Source of the DNA: Pacificispira sp002696645
GTDB lineage: Bacteria; Pseudomonadota; Alphaproteobacteria; UBA8366; Aestuariispiraceae
Length of the DNA stretch: 64,000 nt
Assembly (NCBI RefSeq): GCF_048892425.1
Contig: NZ_JBLZHU010000009.1
Location: 124,001 to 188,000, forward strand
Direction: 5' to 3'
This document shows, piece after piece, positions 8,927 through 17,282 of the stretch (its first letter is position 1; each line of letters opens with the position of its first letter). Made by a program: the position numbers and the translations under genes. The notes beneath the pieces are model-generated. The model searched no databases, had not been told where the DNA came from, and worked only from the letters and a program-made list of their open reading frames with translations.

Positions 8927-9310
8927 ATGATTAAACTAACTGTTGGAGCTATTGCTCTTTTTACATTGATAGGCGCGTCAATTGTTTCAGCCCAGAATCT
9001 GACCGGCCCTCAGAAAAATGCTGTCAGGTCTGCAGAGTCTTATCTAAGAATCGGAGGGTTTTCTCGTGAAGGCCTTATACAGCAATTGGCGTCTTCATAT
9101 GGTGACGGATATGAAGTTGCTGATGCCACGGTGGCGGTTGACAGCCTTTCTATTGATTGGAATGAGCAAGCAGTTAGATCGGCCAAACAATACCTAAGTA
9201 TGATGGGTTTCTCATGCAACGGCCTAATCGAGCAACTTTCGTCATCTGTGGGTGGTAAGTTTACAAGAAGCCAAGCAACGCATGGAGCAGAACAAGCCGG
9301 TGCCTGTTGA
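8927..9310 (+). CDS. Secreted protein with two Ltp-type (superinfection-exclusion-like) domains
   Basis: A 127-residue protein: signal peptide about residues 1-23 (hydrophobic run ending ASIVSAQN), then two repeats of the Ltp helix-turn-helix-like domain (PF07553 type). Repeat 1 runs from AVRSAESYLRIGGFSREGLI to AVDSL, repeat 2 from AVRSAKQYLSMMGFSCNGLI to the C-terminus. The conserved core AxxYLxxxGFSxxGLIxQL is seen twice. In Streptococcus phage TP-J34 the Ltp lipoprotein blocks DNA injection by other phages; many bacterial members are uncharacterised. Unlike TP-J34 Ltp it has no lipobox cysteine. AT-rich codon use and its position between duplicated flanks indicate horizontal acquisition. 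A GAGG ribosome-binding site is 7 bases upstream. Confidence 0.8.
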   Translation: MIKLTVGAIALFTLIGASIVSAQNLTGPQKNAVRSAESYLRIGGFSREGLIQQLASSYGDGYEVADATVAVDSLSIDWNEQAVRSAKQYLSMMGFSCNGLIEQLSSSVGGKFTRSQATHGAEQAGAC

Positions 9311-9350
9311 GGCCTATGTGATTTACATACTACGTTGAGGTTTCTGGTGA

Positions 9351-9506
9351 TTAACTTTTGATGAACCAAATCGAACGAAGGAACCCCCACCACGTTATGG
9401 CGTGTCAATTATCGCCAGCGACGCACGCAGCATAGCTGCCGTCAAGCATATTAGAGAAAGCGAAGCCCTGACGGGGCTAAATGAAACTTTCAAATCCCAA
9501 AACTAG
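9351..9506 (+). pseudogene. Possible C-terminal gene remnant in the inserted segment
   Basis: An open frame of 51 codons without a credible start reads as protein-like sequence (a core of YGVSIIASDARSIAAVKHI followed by RESEALTGLNETF) and ends at a TAG. It lies downstream of the Ltp gene inside the foreign segment. I do not recognise the family; it could be the tail of a gene truncated during the insertion, or chance. Confidence 0.25.
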
Positions 9507-9693
9507 TGCTTCAGAAGAACTTCGTCAAAAGCGTTAGCATTGTTGTAGCTGATTTGGGCCGTAGCTTAGGCCAAGGGAAAAGTGGCGTGCTTATGCGCGC
9601 ACCACTGCCTCAGCTTCTTGGGCATCGTCGAATGGCAGTTTCAGAATGATCCACCCAACAGTCAGACAAGTTTCAAGGTAGAATTTGCAGCCT

Positions 9694-9782
9694 TTGCCAG
9701 GGCCGCCAACCCGGATACACCAATCGTGATCCCCATCTCGCTGAACGGGTTTACGGCTGCCTATAAGGCCTTGTCGCAGTAA
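9694..9782 (+). pseudogene. Truncated duplicate of the ialB 3' end
   Basis: Encodes the last 29 residues of IalB (ARAANPDTP to YKALSQ) with one substitution (Ala to Val), without signal peptide or the rest of the domain. It is fused in frame to unrelated upstream codons from 9582, which is unlikely to be meaningful. Counterpart of the queF remnant at 8526-8693. Confidence 0.85.
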
Positions 9783-9954
9783 TCCTTCACCCGCGCCCGC
9801 GATAGGGGGGAACCCCCTGATCGGGAATCCAGACCCCTTCCGGGGCGGGCCCAGTCTGATAGAAGACATCGATGGGAATCCCGCCGCGCGGATACCAATA
9901 TCCGCCGATGCGCAGCCAGATCGGTTGCAGGAAGTCCACTAGGCGCCGCGCAAT
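9694..9954. repeat. Direct repeat copy 2 (ialB 3' end plus queF 3' end)
   Basis: Second copy of the 261-bp sequence at 8433-8693. This copy contains an orphan end of ialB and the authentic end of queF. Its left edge falls at 9694, immediately after the foreign sequence. Confidence 0.93.
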
Positions 9955-10254
9955 GCTGACCGTGCAGTCCTCATGAAACGCCCCGTGATTGCGAAAGGCA
10001 CCCAGATAGAGCTTCAGCGACTTGCTCTCCACCAGCCAATCGCCGGGCACATAGTCAATCACCAGATGCGCGAAGTCCGGCTGGCCCGTCATCGGACACA
10101 GCGAGGTGAATTCCGGTGCCACAAACCGCACCGCATAGGTAACCCCTTGCTGTGGATTAGCCACCCGCTCCAGCTCAGCCTCGTCAGGAGACCCTGGCAA
10201 AGCCACCTTCTGCCCCAATTGTGAAAGGTCTTTGTAGATATCATCGTTTGCCAT
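9787..10254 (-). CDS. queF: NADPH-dependent 7-cyano-7-deazaguanine reductase
   Basis: Reduces preQ0 to preQ1 in queuosine biosynthesis (cytoplasm). The 155-residue length is typical of the short, unimodular QueF. The nucleophilic cysteine is in EFTSLCPMTGQPDF, the substrate-binding block is ESKSLKLYLGAFRNHGAFHEDC, and the NADPH-contacting GGIPIDVFYQTG follows. The ATG at 10254 (MANDDIYKD) is preferred over a TTG at 10266. It converges on a duplicated ialB tail; in the ancestral order its stop lay 4 bases from the ialB stop. Confidence 0.95.
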   Translation of the reverse strand: MANDDIYKDLSQLGQKVALPGSPDEAELERVANPQQGVTYAVRFVAPEFTSLCPMTGQPDFAHLVIDYVPGDWLVESKSLKLYLGAFRNHGAFHEDCTVSIARRLVDFLQPIWLRIGGYWYPRGGIPIDVFYQTGPAPEGVWIPDQGVPPYRGRG

Positions 10255-10315
10255 GGGATCACCCAATCCATACCAGCCTAAATGGCCGATCCAAGAATAC
10301 GAAAAGTGAGAAAAA

Positions 10316-10390
<75 letters not shown>

Positions 10391-10512
10391 GTTATCGTGG
10401 CGGCGGGCGATGTCTCGCCCAAGCGGGGCGGTGTATGCCATAAGGTTCGGACCGGTGCAAGCGCTACGGACACGGACTTGACTCAACCGCCGCCACCCGG
10501 CATTTCCTGCGC

Positions 10513-10677
10513 ATGGCGACAGACAACAAGACATCGGAACGAGAGCGCGCGCGCCTTCAGCGGCAGGCGGCGACCCTGCGTGCGAATTTGTTGAAAAGAA
10601 AGGCGCAACAACGCGCGAGACGCTTGGAAAACCAGGCCGAATCATCGGATGTTGAAGACGGGTCCAAAAACACCTGA
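10513..10677 (+). CDS. Small basic hypothetical protein upstream of murA (54 aa)
   Basis: A 54-residue protein beginning MATDNKTSERERARLQRQAA, strongly helical and rich in Arg, Lys, Gln and Ala in its first 40 residues, then acidic (SSDVEDGSKNT). Such a composition could bind nucleic acid, but that is inference. Small genes of this kind occur next to murA in other alphaproteobacteria as far as I recall. No strong ribosome-binding site is visible, and the closest neighbour is murA 216 bases downstream. Confidence 0.6.
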   Translation: MATDNKTSERERARLQRQAATLRANLLKRKAQQRARRLENQAESSDVEDGSKNT

Positions 10678-10893
10678 CTTTTGCCTTAGTCTCGCCTTTT
10701 GATATCAGCATTGTTCCCGAAGTAAGGGCTGACTGTTTCCGTCCTGAAACCCTGTCGATCCGCCTGTCTGGTTTATCCTGTCCTTTTGCCCAATTGAGAG
10801 GTTTGCATGTCCCCCCATGATCTAAATAATAGCCTGAATGAGTCGGCCCTGATGGCAGGGGTGCCGCATCCGGCAGAAGGAAAGACATCCGGC

Positions 10894-12168
10894 ATGGACA
10901 AGGTTCGCATTATCGGCGGCACACCGCTGAAGGGGGAAATCCGGATCAGTGGCGCAAAGAATGCTGCCCTGAAACTGATGTGTGCGTCGATCCTGTCAGA
11001 TCATGCCCTGATCCTGGACAATGTACCGCGCCTGGCCGATATCCGCACCACCGCGCAATTGCTGGACAGTCTGGGTATTGGCGTAAAGTTTGAAGCGCCG
11101 GAAGGGGAAGCAGGCGCACAGCGACTGACCCTAACGGCGGGCAGCCTGAACAACACGGTCGCCGATTATGACATCGTGCGCAAGATGCGGGCCGGTATCC
11201 TGGTGCTGGGGCCGCTATTGGCGAAATATCACAAGGCGCGGGTTTCTCTGCCCGGTGGCTGCGCCATTGGCACCCGCCCGGTTGATCTGCACCTGAAGGG
11301 GCTGACCCAGTTGGGGGCAGAAATCGAGTTGGAGAGTGGCTATATCGTCGCTGCTGCGCCCCAGGGGCTGGTCGGTGCGGATGTGACTTTCCCTTTTGTG
11401 TCGGTCGGGGCAACGGAAAACCTGATGATGGCGGCCACCCTGGCTAAGGGGCGCACGCAATTATTCAATGCGGCGCGGGAGCCGGAAATTGTTGATCTGG
11501 CCAATTGCCTGATCGCGATGGGGGCCCAGATCACCGGGGCCGGGACCGACCGCATTGTGATTGAGGGCGTTGATGCCCTGCACGCGGCACAGCACACGGT
11601 CATGGCCGACCGGATTGAGACCGGCACCTATGCGATGGCAATTGCCGCCACGCGCGGGGATGCGACCCTTGTGGGTGCCTTGCCGGAAACATTGGGCGCG
11701 GCGATTGAGGCGATGCAGGCCGCTGGGGTGATCATCGATGCCGTCCCCAATGGCATGCGCATCCGCTGTGGCGCGCTGGTTGGGACCGATGTGATGACGG
11801 AACCCTATCCGGGCTTCCCCACCGATTTACAGGCCCAGATGATGGCGCTGATGACGACCGCCCAGGGCGCGTCGATGCTGACCGAAACAATTTTTGAGAA
11901 TCGCTTCATGCATGTGCCGGAACTCAGCCGCATGGGGGCCAATATCAATCTGCATGGGCGTTCTGCCATGGTGCGGGGCGTTACCCGCCTGACCGGCGCG
12001 CCGGTCATGGCAACCGATCTGCGTGCCTCTGTCGCCTTGGTGATCGCAGGACTGGTGGCTCAGGGGGAAACCTTTGTGAACCGCATCTATCACCTGGATC
12101 GCGGTTATGAGCGGCTGGATCTGAAACTGGCTGCCTGTGGGGCGCAAATTGAACGCATGGCGGGATAA
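10894..12168 (+). CDS. murA: UDP-N-acetylglucosamine 1-carboxyvinyltransferase
   Basis: Transfers enolpyruvate from PEP to UDP-GlcNAc, the first committed step of peptidoglycan synthesis (cytoplasm). The 424-residue length from the ATG at 10894 fits the family (about 420); this start (MDKVRIIGG) has AGAAGG about 10 bases upstream, while an ATG at 10807 would add 29 unlikely residues. Hallmarks: GAKNAALKLM near residue 22, the catalytic loop PGGCAIGTRPVDLHL with the fosfomycin-target cysteine, and PYPGFPTDLQAQMMAL. The substrate-binding gene follows by 24 bases, suggesting co-transcription. Confidence 0.97.
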   Translation: MDKVRIIGGTPLKGEIRISGAKNAALKLMCASILSDHALILDNVPRLADIRTTAQLLDSLGIGVKFEAPEGEAGAQRLTLTAGSLNNTVADYDIVRKMRAGILVLGPLLAKYHKARVSLPGGCAIGTRPVDLHLKGLTQLGAEIELESGYIVAAAPQGLVGADVTFPFVSVGATENLMMAATLAKGRTQLFNAAREPEIVDLANCLIAMGAQITGAGTDRIVIEGVDALHAAQHTVMADRIETGTYAMAIAATRGDATLVGALPETLGAAIEAMQAAGVIIDAVPNGMRIRCGALVGTDVMTEPYPGFPTDLQAQMMALMTTAQGASMLTETIFENRFMHVPELSRMGANINLHGRSAMVRGVTRLTGAPVMATDLRASVALVIAGLVAQGETFVNRIYHLDRGYERLDLKLAACGAQIERMAG

Positions 12169-12192
12169 GGTGCCGGATTTGGGGAGGGGGCT

Positions 12193-13005
12193 ATGGGCCA
12201 TCTGATTGCCAGCCTGCCGCAATATGATCTGCCCTTCCTGCAGGCCGATACGGATGCGTGGTGGCAGGGCATCGCCCGTCACCTGCGCGATCAAGGCCTG
12301 CCAGATGTGCCGGACCACCTGACCCGCATTGAGGATAATGAGCGCAATTGGCGCAATCCGAACCTGCTGGTCACGCAAACCTGCGGCTATCCCTTGATGA
12401 CGGAATTGCAGCAGGACCTGCGGGCGGTGGCGACGCCGGTCTTTAACTGTGAAGGCTGTGCGGGCGGCACCTATTCCAGTGCGGTGATTGTTCATGCACA
12501 TTCGGACTATCAGGACCTGACGGATCTGCGCGGGCATCGTGTCGCGATCAACAATTGGAATTCCCATTCCGGCATGAATGCCCTGCGCCACTCTATTGCC
12601 CCTCTGGCGGAGGGAAAGGCGTTCTTTTCACAGGTTCTTGTGTCTGGCGGGCATGTCCTGTCCATTCAGGCGGTTGCGGCCGGGCGGGCGGATGTTGCCG
12701 CGATCGATAGCGTCACCTGGGCCTTGATGCGGCGTTATCATCCGGAGGCGTCGAAGATTCTGCGCATTCTGACCTGGACCGCCCCCGCCCCCTCGCTGCC
12801 CTATGCGGTGCGGATTGAGGCGGATGAACACACCTTTCAGAAGGTACAAACGGCCCTGATCGCAGCGGGCGCAGACCCTGATCTTGCCGCAGTGCGGGAT
12901 CGCTTGCAGTTGAAGGGATTCATTCCCTGCGACACGCCGGATTATCAAACCATGCTGGATTTTCGCAGCCAGGCGGAGGCGCTGGGCTATCCGGTCTTGG
13001 CCTGA
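12193..13005 (+). CDS. PhnD-like substrate-binding-fold protein without signal peptide
   Basis: A 270-residue protein of the phosphate/phosphonate-binding (PhnD-like) periplasmic fold. Family-like elements: the domain-crossing region TPVFNCEGCAGGTYSSAVIV, RGHRVAINNWNSHSGMNALR (cf. the SxSG-type ligand loop), SGGHVLSIQAVAAGRADVAAIDSVTW. There is no signal peptide or lipobox, so it probably acts in the cytoplasm, and no permease or ATPase gene is nearby. It starts 24 bases after murA with a strong GGGGAGGGGG site and is followed within 50 bases by a creatininase-family gene. The ligand is unknown. Confidence 0.72.
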   Translation: MGHLIASLPQYDLPFLQADTDAWWQGIARHLRDQGLPDVPDHLTRIEDNERNWRNPNLLVTQTCGYPLMTELQQDLRAVATPVFNCEGCAGGTYSSAVIVHAHSDYQDLTDLRGHRVAINNWNSHSGMNALRHSIAPLAEGKAFFSQVLVSGGHVLSIQAVAAGRADVAAIDSVTWALMRRYHPEASKILRILTWTAPAPSLPYAVRIEADEHTFQKVQTALIAAGADPDLAAVRDRLQLKGFIPCDTPDYQTMLDFRSQAEALGYPVLA

Positions 13006-13055
13006 GGCGGCCCCCGTGACAGACTTTTCGCGACATGATTACCGATAGGATGACA

Positions 13056-13835
13056 ATGCGCCCTTGGGCTGATCTGACGACAGAAGAATTTGATGGGCTG
13101 GACCTGGCGCGCACCATTGCCGTGCTGCCGCTGGGGGCGACGGAACAGCATGGCCCGCATCTACCGCTATCGGTCGATACCGACCTGGCCCAGGCCGTGC
13201 TTGTGCGGGCGGCAGATAAGGTCGATCCGGCCTTGACCGTTCTGACCCTGCCGGTTCAGGCCATCGGGCGCAGTGTGGAACATGAACGCTTTGCAGGCAC
13301 GCTCAGCCTGTCTGCCGAAACCACGATCCGCGTCTGGATGGAAATCGGGGCCTGTGTCGCGCGGGCGGGGGTTAAGAAGCTGGTCCTGTTCAACGGCCAT
13401 GGCGGCAATGTGTCGGTTATGGACATCGTTGCACGGGACTTGCGGGCCCAGCACGGCCTGCTGACCGCCCACACCTCCTGGTATGCCCTGTCGGGACAGG
13501 AAGGGGTGTTGGATGCCCAGGAACTGATCCATGGCATCCATGGCGGTCAGATGGAAACCAGCGCCATGCTGGCCACCCATCCAGACCGTGTAAAAATGGC
13601 CAAGGCCCAGGATTTCCCGTCCAAAGGCGCAGACTGGGCGAAGACCCACAGTCATGTCGGTGTCGGCGGAAAGCCCGTCAAACTGGGTTGGCTTATGGGG
13701 GACCTGAACAAAGACGGGGTTGCGGGAAATGCCAAAGCCGCCAGCGCAGAACTCGGCGAGACCCTGCTGACCACCGCCGCCACCCGCTTCGCCGAATTCC
13801 TCTCAGAATTCGATGCGATGGACGCAATTTTGTAG
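13056..13835 (+). CDS. Creatininase-family amidohydrolase
   Basis: A 259-residue metal-dependent amidohydrolase of the creatininase fold. Metal ligands appear in LGATEQHGPHLPLSVDTD (near residue 30), NGHGGNVSVMD and GIHGGQMETSAML. Members hydrolyse creatinine, formamides such as FAPy in flavin/riboflavin pathways, or mycofactocin precursors; this one cannot be assigned. Of three nearby ATGs I chose 13056 because AGGAT lies 7 bases upstream; a start at 13035 would add seven residues. It follows the PhnD-like gene by 50 bases and may be co-transcribed with it. Confidence 0.82.
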   Translation: MRPWADLTTEEFDGLDLARTIAVLPLGATEQHGPHLPLSVDTDLAQAVLVRAADKVDPALTVLTLPVQAIGRSVEHERFAGTLSLSAETTIRVWMEIGACVARAGVKKLVLFNGHGGNVSVMDIVARDLRAQHGLLTAHTSWYALSGQEGVLDAQELIHGIHGGQMETSAMLATHPDRVKMAKAQDFPSKGADWAKTHSHVGVGGKPVKLGWLMGDLNKDGVAGNAKAASAELGETLLTTAATRFAEFLSEFDAMDAIL

Positions 13836-13982
13836 TTGAACAATTGTATTGGTCGAATATCAGTCAAAATTTACCCTAACTTATCTATTGTTAAATGATA
13901 CCAAGGTATTTTAATATCATCTATAGGTGGTGGTCTGGTGAGGCTGTGTCATTCCTTCTAGCCAGAGTATTCAGAGGGTTGT

Positions 13983-14756
13983 ATGGCGCAAATTCGATTG
14001 CCGGATGGAAATTTAAAAGAAACTTGCAAGATATGTGGTGCTGCGTCTCCTCTTTTCGATGTGGTTGATTTTAGCAAGAGTTGCCAAGAACTAGAGAGCA
14101 AGTTTTTTGCCCGCTCTGGAATTCCAATTTACTATAATTTTTGTCCCAATTGTGGGTTCTTGTTCACAAGGGCGTTTGATTCTTGGACGAATGAAGATTT
14201 TTTAGACACCATTTATAATTCTGATTATTCGCTGGTTGATCCAGATTTTTCCGATACAAGACCAATTGCGAATGCCAAATTGGTAATAAGAATGCTTAAC
14301 AAAGCAGATAAGTCGCTATCAATCTTGGACTTTGGTGGTGGAAATGGAAGATTTCGCGATGCCATGCGCGAAGGGGGATTTGAAAACACTTATAGCTACG
14401 ATCCATATCAGGCTGAGTCGCATTGGCCACATGCGACCTACGATCTGATTACAGCCTTTGAAGTAATTGAACATGCAGTCTCTCCTATGGAGACATTGCG
14501 GACCATGTCTAGCTTGTTGAAGCCGCAAGGAATTGTTTTGTTCTCCACATTGTTGCAGCCAAAGGAAATTCACTCTATCCGTTTGAATTGGTGGTACGTT
14601 GCCCCACGGAATGGGCATATATCGCTGTTTTCGGCTGTGGCATTAGAACATGCTTGGCAGAAAATCGGTTACAATGTACGAAAATCAAAAGGTCATCTTA
14701 TGATGGCATGGCAAGATTTTCCTAGTTTTGCCCATGACTGGATGATGCCAAACTGA
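13983..14756 (+). CDS. Class I SAM-dependent methyltransferase with zinc-ribbon N-terminus
   Basis: A 257-residue protein. An N-terminal four-cysteine cluster (CKICG near 17, CPNCG near 56) looks like a zinc ribbon; the SAM-binding motif I is ILDFGGGNGRFRDAMRE near residue 111, motif post-I SYDPY, and motif II-like DLITAFEVIEHAVSPMETL near 155. This two-part plan occurs in sugar/lipid C- or O-methyltransferases, but the substrate is unknown. The gene is clearly richer in A+T than its neighbours (TTT, AAT, ATT codons) and stands alone with AT-rich flanks, suggesting transfer. GAGGG lies 7 bases before the ATG. Confidence 0.8.
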   Translation: MAQIRLPDGNLKETCKICGAASPLFDVVDFSKSCQELESKFFARSGIPIYYNFCPNCGFLFTRAFDSWTNEDFLDTIYNSDYSLVDPDFSDTRPIANAKLVIRMLNKADKSLSILDFGGGNGRFRDAMREGGFENTYSYDPYQAESHWPHATYDLITAFEVIEHAVSPMETLRTMSSLLKPQGIVLFSTLLQPKEIHSIRLNWWYVAPRNGHISLFSAVALEHAWQKIGYNVRKSKGHLMMAWQDFPSFAHDWMMPN

Positions 14757-14823
14757 AGTGGCGCAATCGAATTTCGATAACCTATATAGTTTTAACCCAG
14801 TAAACCGCCCTACACGCCCTACC

Positions 14824-15549
14824 TCAAAACAACGATAACTGATCCGTTGGCTTTTTCTTTGGGGCGGGGTCTGGTTCGGGGATTTCGTCCAGGGTGACGG
14901 GGTCGGTCAGGCTGGAATCGTCGTTGCGGACGTCGTTGAGCGCGCGGGAGATGGGGTGGTAGGTCAGGATGCGGGGCCCGGTATAGGGCTGCATCGTGGC
15001 GGCAGCGGCGTCTTCCGGGCCGCTGAGCCAGGTTTCGAACAGATCGCTGTCCAGGATGACCGGCATGCGGTGGTGCAGGTCGGCCAGGGTGGCGTTGGCC
15101 TCTGTGGTGACGATGCTGCAGGTCTCCACATCCGATCCGTCCGCGCCCTGCCATCTTTCCCACAATCCGGCAAAGGCGAAGACAGTGGCGTCTTCAAAGG
15201 CAATGCGGAAGGGCTGTTTTGCGCCACCAATGGTTTTCCATTCATAAAAGGCGTCCGCAGGGATCAGGCAGCGGCGGCGGCGGAAGGCGGTTTTAAAGGA
15301 TGGCTTTTCCTGAACCGTCTCCGCCCTTGCATTGATCATCTTCGCGCCAATGGAGGGGTCTTTGGACCAACTGGGGATCAGGCCCCAGCGGGCCATAAAG
15401 GCACTGCGCCCCTGATCATCGCGGCGCACGGCCAGCACTGCCTGGGTCGGGGCGATGTTATAGCGGGCGGGCAGGTTCGGGATCTGGCTGAAGCCGAACA
15501 ATTTCCGAATGCCGTCCACCGGCGTGGTCAGGGAATAACGCCCGCACAT
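14824..15549 (-). CDS. SOS response-associated peptidase (SRAP, HMCES/YedK family)
   Basis: A 241-residue protein that begins MCGRYSLTT: after Met removal, Cys2 becomes the nucleophile that forms a thiazolidine crosslink with abasic sites in single-stranded DNA. Other active-site blocks are NIAPTQAVLAV (Asn), MINARAETV, RRCLIPADAFYEW (Glu) and DLHHRMPVIL (His). It protects replication forks from abasic-site breakage. Full family length. It stands between the methyltransferase (convergent) and a haloacid dehalogenase on the same strand. Confidence 0.95.
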   Translation of the reverse strand: MCGRYSLTTPVDGIRKLFGFSQIPNLPARYNIAPTQAVLAVRRDDQGRSAFMARWGLIPSWSKDPSIGAKMINARAETVQEKPSFKTAFRRRRCLIPADAFYEWKTIGGAKQPFRIAFEDATVFAFAGLWERWQGADGSDVETCSIVTTEANATLADLHHRMPVILDSDLFETWLSGPEDAAAATMQPYTGPRILTYHPISRALNDVRNDDSSLTDPVTLDEIPEPDPAPKKKPTDQLSLF

Positions 15550-15606
15550 GTCAGCCTGTCTCGCCTTTTACAGTTTTGATGGGGGGCAGCATAGTCGATC
15601 GATCCC

Positions 15607-16299
15607 TTACCGCACCATAATTTGTGCCAGATCGACCAGATCATTGGCGACCACGTCCCAGTTTGACTCAGCCTTCAAATCGCCCTTCTGTCCGGGGCCA
15701 TATTCGACTGGCCTTGGAAAGAAAGCGGTTTTCAGACCGGTCGCGCGGGCTGCGGCCAGATCGCCATTATGGGCGGCCACCATCATGACCTGATCGGGCG
15801 GTAGGTCCAGGGCAGCGGCGCTGGCAAGATAGACCTTGGGGTCCGGCTTATAACCCTGGGCAATCTCCGCCCCCAGAATATGATCCCAGGGCAGGGACCC
15901 AAATTTTGCCAGATTGGTCATCAGGCTGACCGAGCCATTGGAGCATGTCCCGATGGTGAAATGCCGCTTCAGCGTGTTCAGGCCCAATACACTGTCCGGC
16001 CAGGGCGGCAGCTTTTCCCAGCCGCGGTTTAGATTGGCCTTTTGCGCGGCGCTGAGATCTTTCTGCAGGCCAAAATCCGCCAGGGTCGATTCCAGGTTTT
16101 CCAGATGCAGGATGTCCAGTGCGACATAGGGGCGATTGCCGCTGCGCACTTCCTGCATCTTGGGCTGATACTTGCCGCGCCAGGCATCGGCAAAGGCCAG
16201 CGGGTCCACGGGCAAACCGGCATCCCGCACGGCATTGGCAACCCCGTTGCGCCAGTCCACAACGGTTCCGAAGACATCAAAGATCAAAGCTTTTACCAC
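15607..16299 (-). CDS. Haloacid dehalogenase, type II
   Basis: A 230-residue HAD-superfamily hydrolase. The nucleophile Asp is in IFDVFGTVVDWR (Asp8), motif II is TIGTCSNGS, the lysine of motif III is in GYKPDPKVYLAS and motif IV is MMVAAHNGDLAAAR. The cap and DWRxG signature are those of type II (S)-2-haloacid dehalogenases, which hydrolyse the C-halogen bond. In genomes without haloacid transporters such genes often have another physiological substrate, so the call is to family. The start is GTG at 16299. Confidence 0.88.
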   Translation of the reverse strand: MVKALIFDVFGTVVDWRNGVANAVRDAGLPVDPLAFADAWRGKYQPKMQEVRSGNRPYVALDILHLENLESTLADFGLQKDLSAAQKANLNRGWEKLPPWPDSVLGLNTLKRHFTIGTCSNGSVSLMTNLAKFGSLPWDHILGAEIAQGYKPDPKVYLASAAALDLPPDQVMMVAAHNGDLAAARATGLKTAFFPRPVEYGPGQKGDLKAESNWDVVANDLVDLAQIMVR

Positions 16300-16370
16300 G
16301 GGGGGCGGTCCTTATACGATAACACCCTGTGAGTATGAGAGGGGCAGGGCCTATCGACAAGCGCTGCTGC

Positions 16371-16775
16371 CTATTGGTCTGGGAAATATTCGATATGGGT
16401 TTCGGCGGTGCGCCCGATATACAGCGCGCGGCGACCGCAGAATGACACGATATACCCAGCGCAGCCCGCCATGGCGGCCTTTTCACAGAATCCCTGATAG
16501 GTATAGCCGGGAACCTGTTGCTGTGCGTCGCGGATCGCAGCCTGCATGCGGGTGGTATCGAATGCCGGTGCGATTGCTGAATCGACCCTGTGTGTTGGCA
16601 GTTCGATGCTCTCCCCATTGGGCAAATAGTAGGTTGCGGTCGCCCGCCGGAAGTCGATCGCATAGCTTTCAAATCCAGCGTCACTCAAGGCTCCCACGAT
16701 CTGTGGAAAGGCCATGGTGTTTCCTTCCGCCGCCTTAAGGCAGGTTTGGGCAATGGTTTTGTGGTGTTCGTTCAT
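16371..16775 (-). CDS. DUF1398 family protein
   Basis: A 134-residue protein of the DUF1398 (YbcV-like) family, recognisable from the N-terminal FPQIVGALSDAGFESYAIDFRR block, TYYLPNG and the C-terminal GYTYQGFCEKAAMAGCAGYIVSF followed by GRRALYIGR. Function unknown. It ends 71 bases before the haloacid dehalogenase and begins 31 bases after marR on the same strand, so it is the probable target of that regulator. Confidence 0.83.
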   Translation of the reverse strand: MNEHHKTIAQTCLKAAEGNTMAFPQIVGALSDAGFESYAIDFRRATATYYLPNGESIELPTHRVDSAIAPAFDTTRMQAAIRDAQQQVPGYTYQGFCEKAAMAGCAGYIVSFCGRRALYIGRTAETHIEYFPDQ

Positions 16776-16806
16776 ATCGGGGTCTCGGAAAGAGGGGGTA
16801 TTGTGC

Positions 16807-17268
16807 TTATTTAATCGGAATGATGGTCATCTGGCCGCGTTGAGCCAGGCTTTTCAGCAAACGGATCAGTGTTTCGCGTTCCTCCAGGGTTAGCGCGTCA
16901 AAGAATTCTGCATCATTGAAATCCGCAAGTGCCGCCAGATCCGGCACCAGGGCGCGACCCTCTTCGGTCAGGGCAAGGGTTTGTGCGCGGCCATCCTGAG
17001 CACTGGCCTGACGCAGGATCAGGGATTTTGCAATCAATCGGTCGGCAAGCTTGGTGATCGCGCCCCTGGTCAGTCCCATCGTTTGCGCCAGGTGGCTGGG
17101 GGCCATCGATTCCGTATCATACAGCGCGCGCATGACACACCATTCAGCAACAGTTATCCCCTTGTCCGCCAGTTTGGCCGCGAAGGCGGCAGAGACATGA
17201 TTGGACACCATACGCAGCCAGTAGCCGATATGCGCGGTAAGGTCTGAAATAGGGCGCGTGGGGGGCAT
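16807..17268 (-). CDS. MarR-family transcriptional regulator
   Basis: A 153-residue winged-helix regulator. The DNA-binding core is AEWCVMRALYDTESMAPSHLAQTMGLTRGAITKLADRLIAKSLI (about residues 41-85, quoted in parts: recognition helix LTRGAITKLADRL) and the wing RQASAQDGRAQTLALTEEG. MarR proteins usually repress their own operon and release DNA when a small ligand binds. TGGAGA precedes the ATG. A perfect 15-bp inverted repeat 14 bases upstream (17283-17320) is its likely operator. The downstream DUF1398 gene is probably in the same transcript. Confidence 0.92.
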   Translation of the reverse strand: MPPTRPISDLTAHIGYWLRMVSNHVSAAFAAKLADKGITVAEWCVMRALYDTESMAPSHLAQTMGLTRGAITKLADRLIAKSLILRQASAQDGRAQTLALTEEGRALVPDLAALADFNDAEFFDALTLEERETLIRLLKSLAQRGQMTIIPIK

Positions 17269-17282
17269 AAAATCTCCATTAA

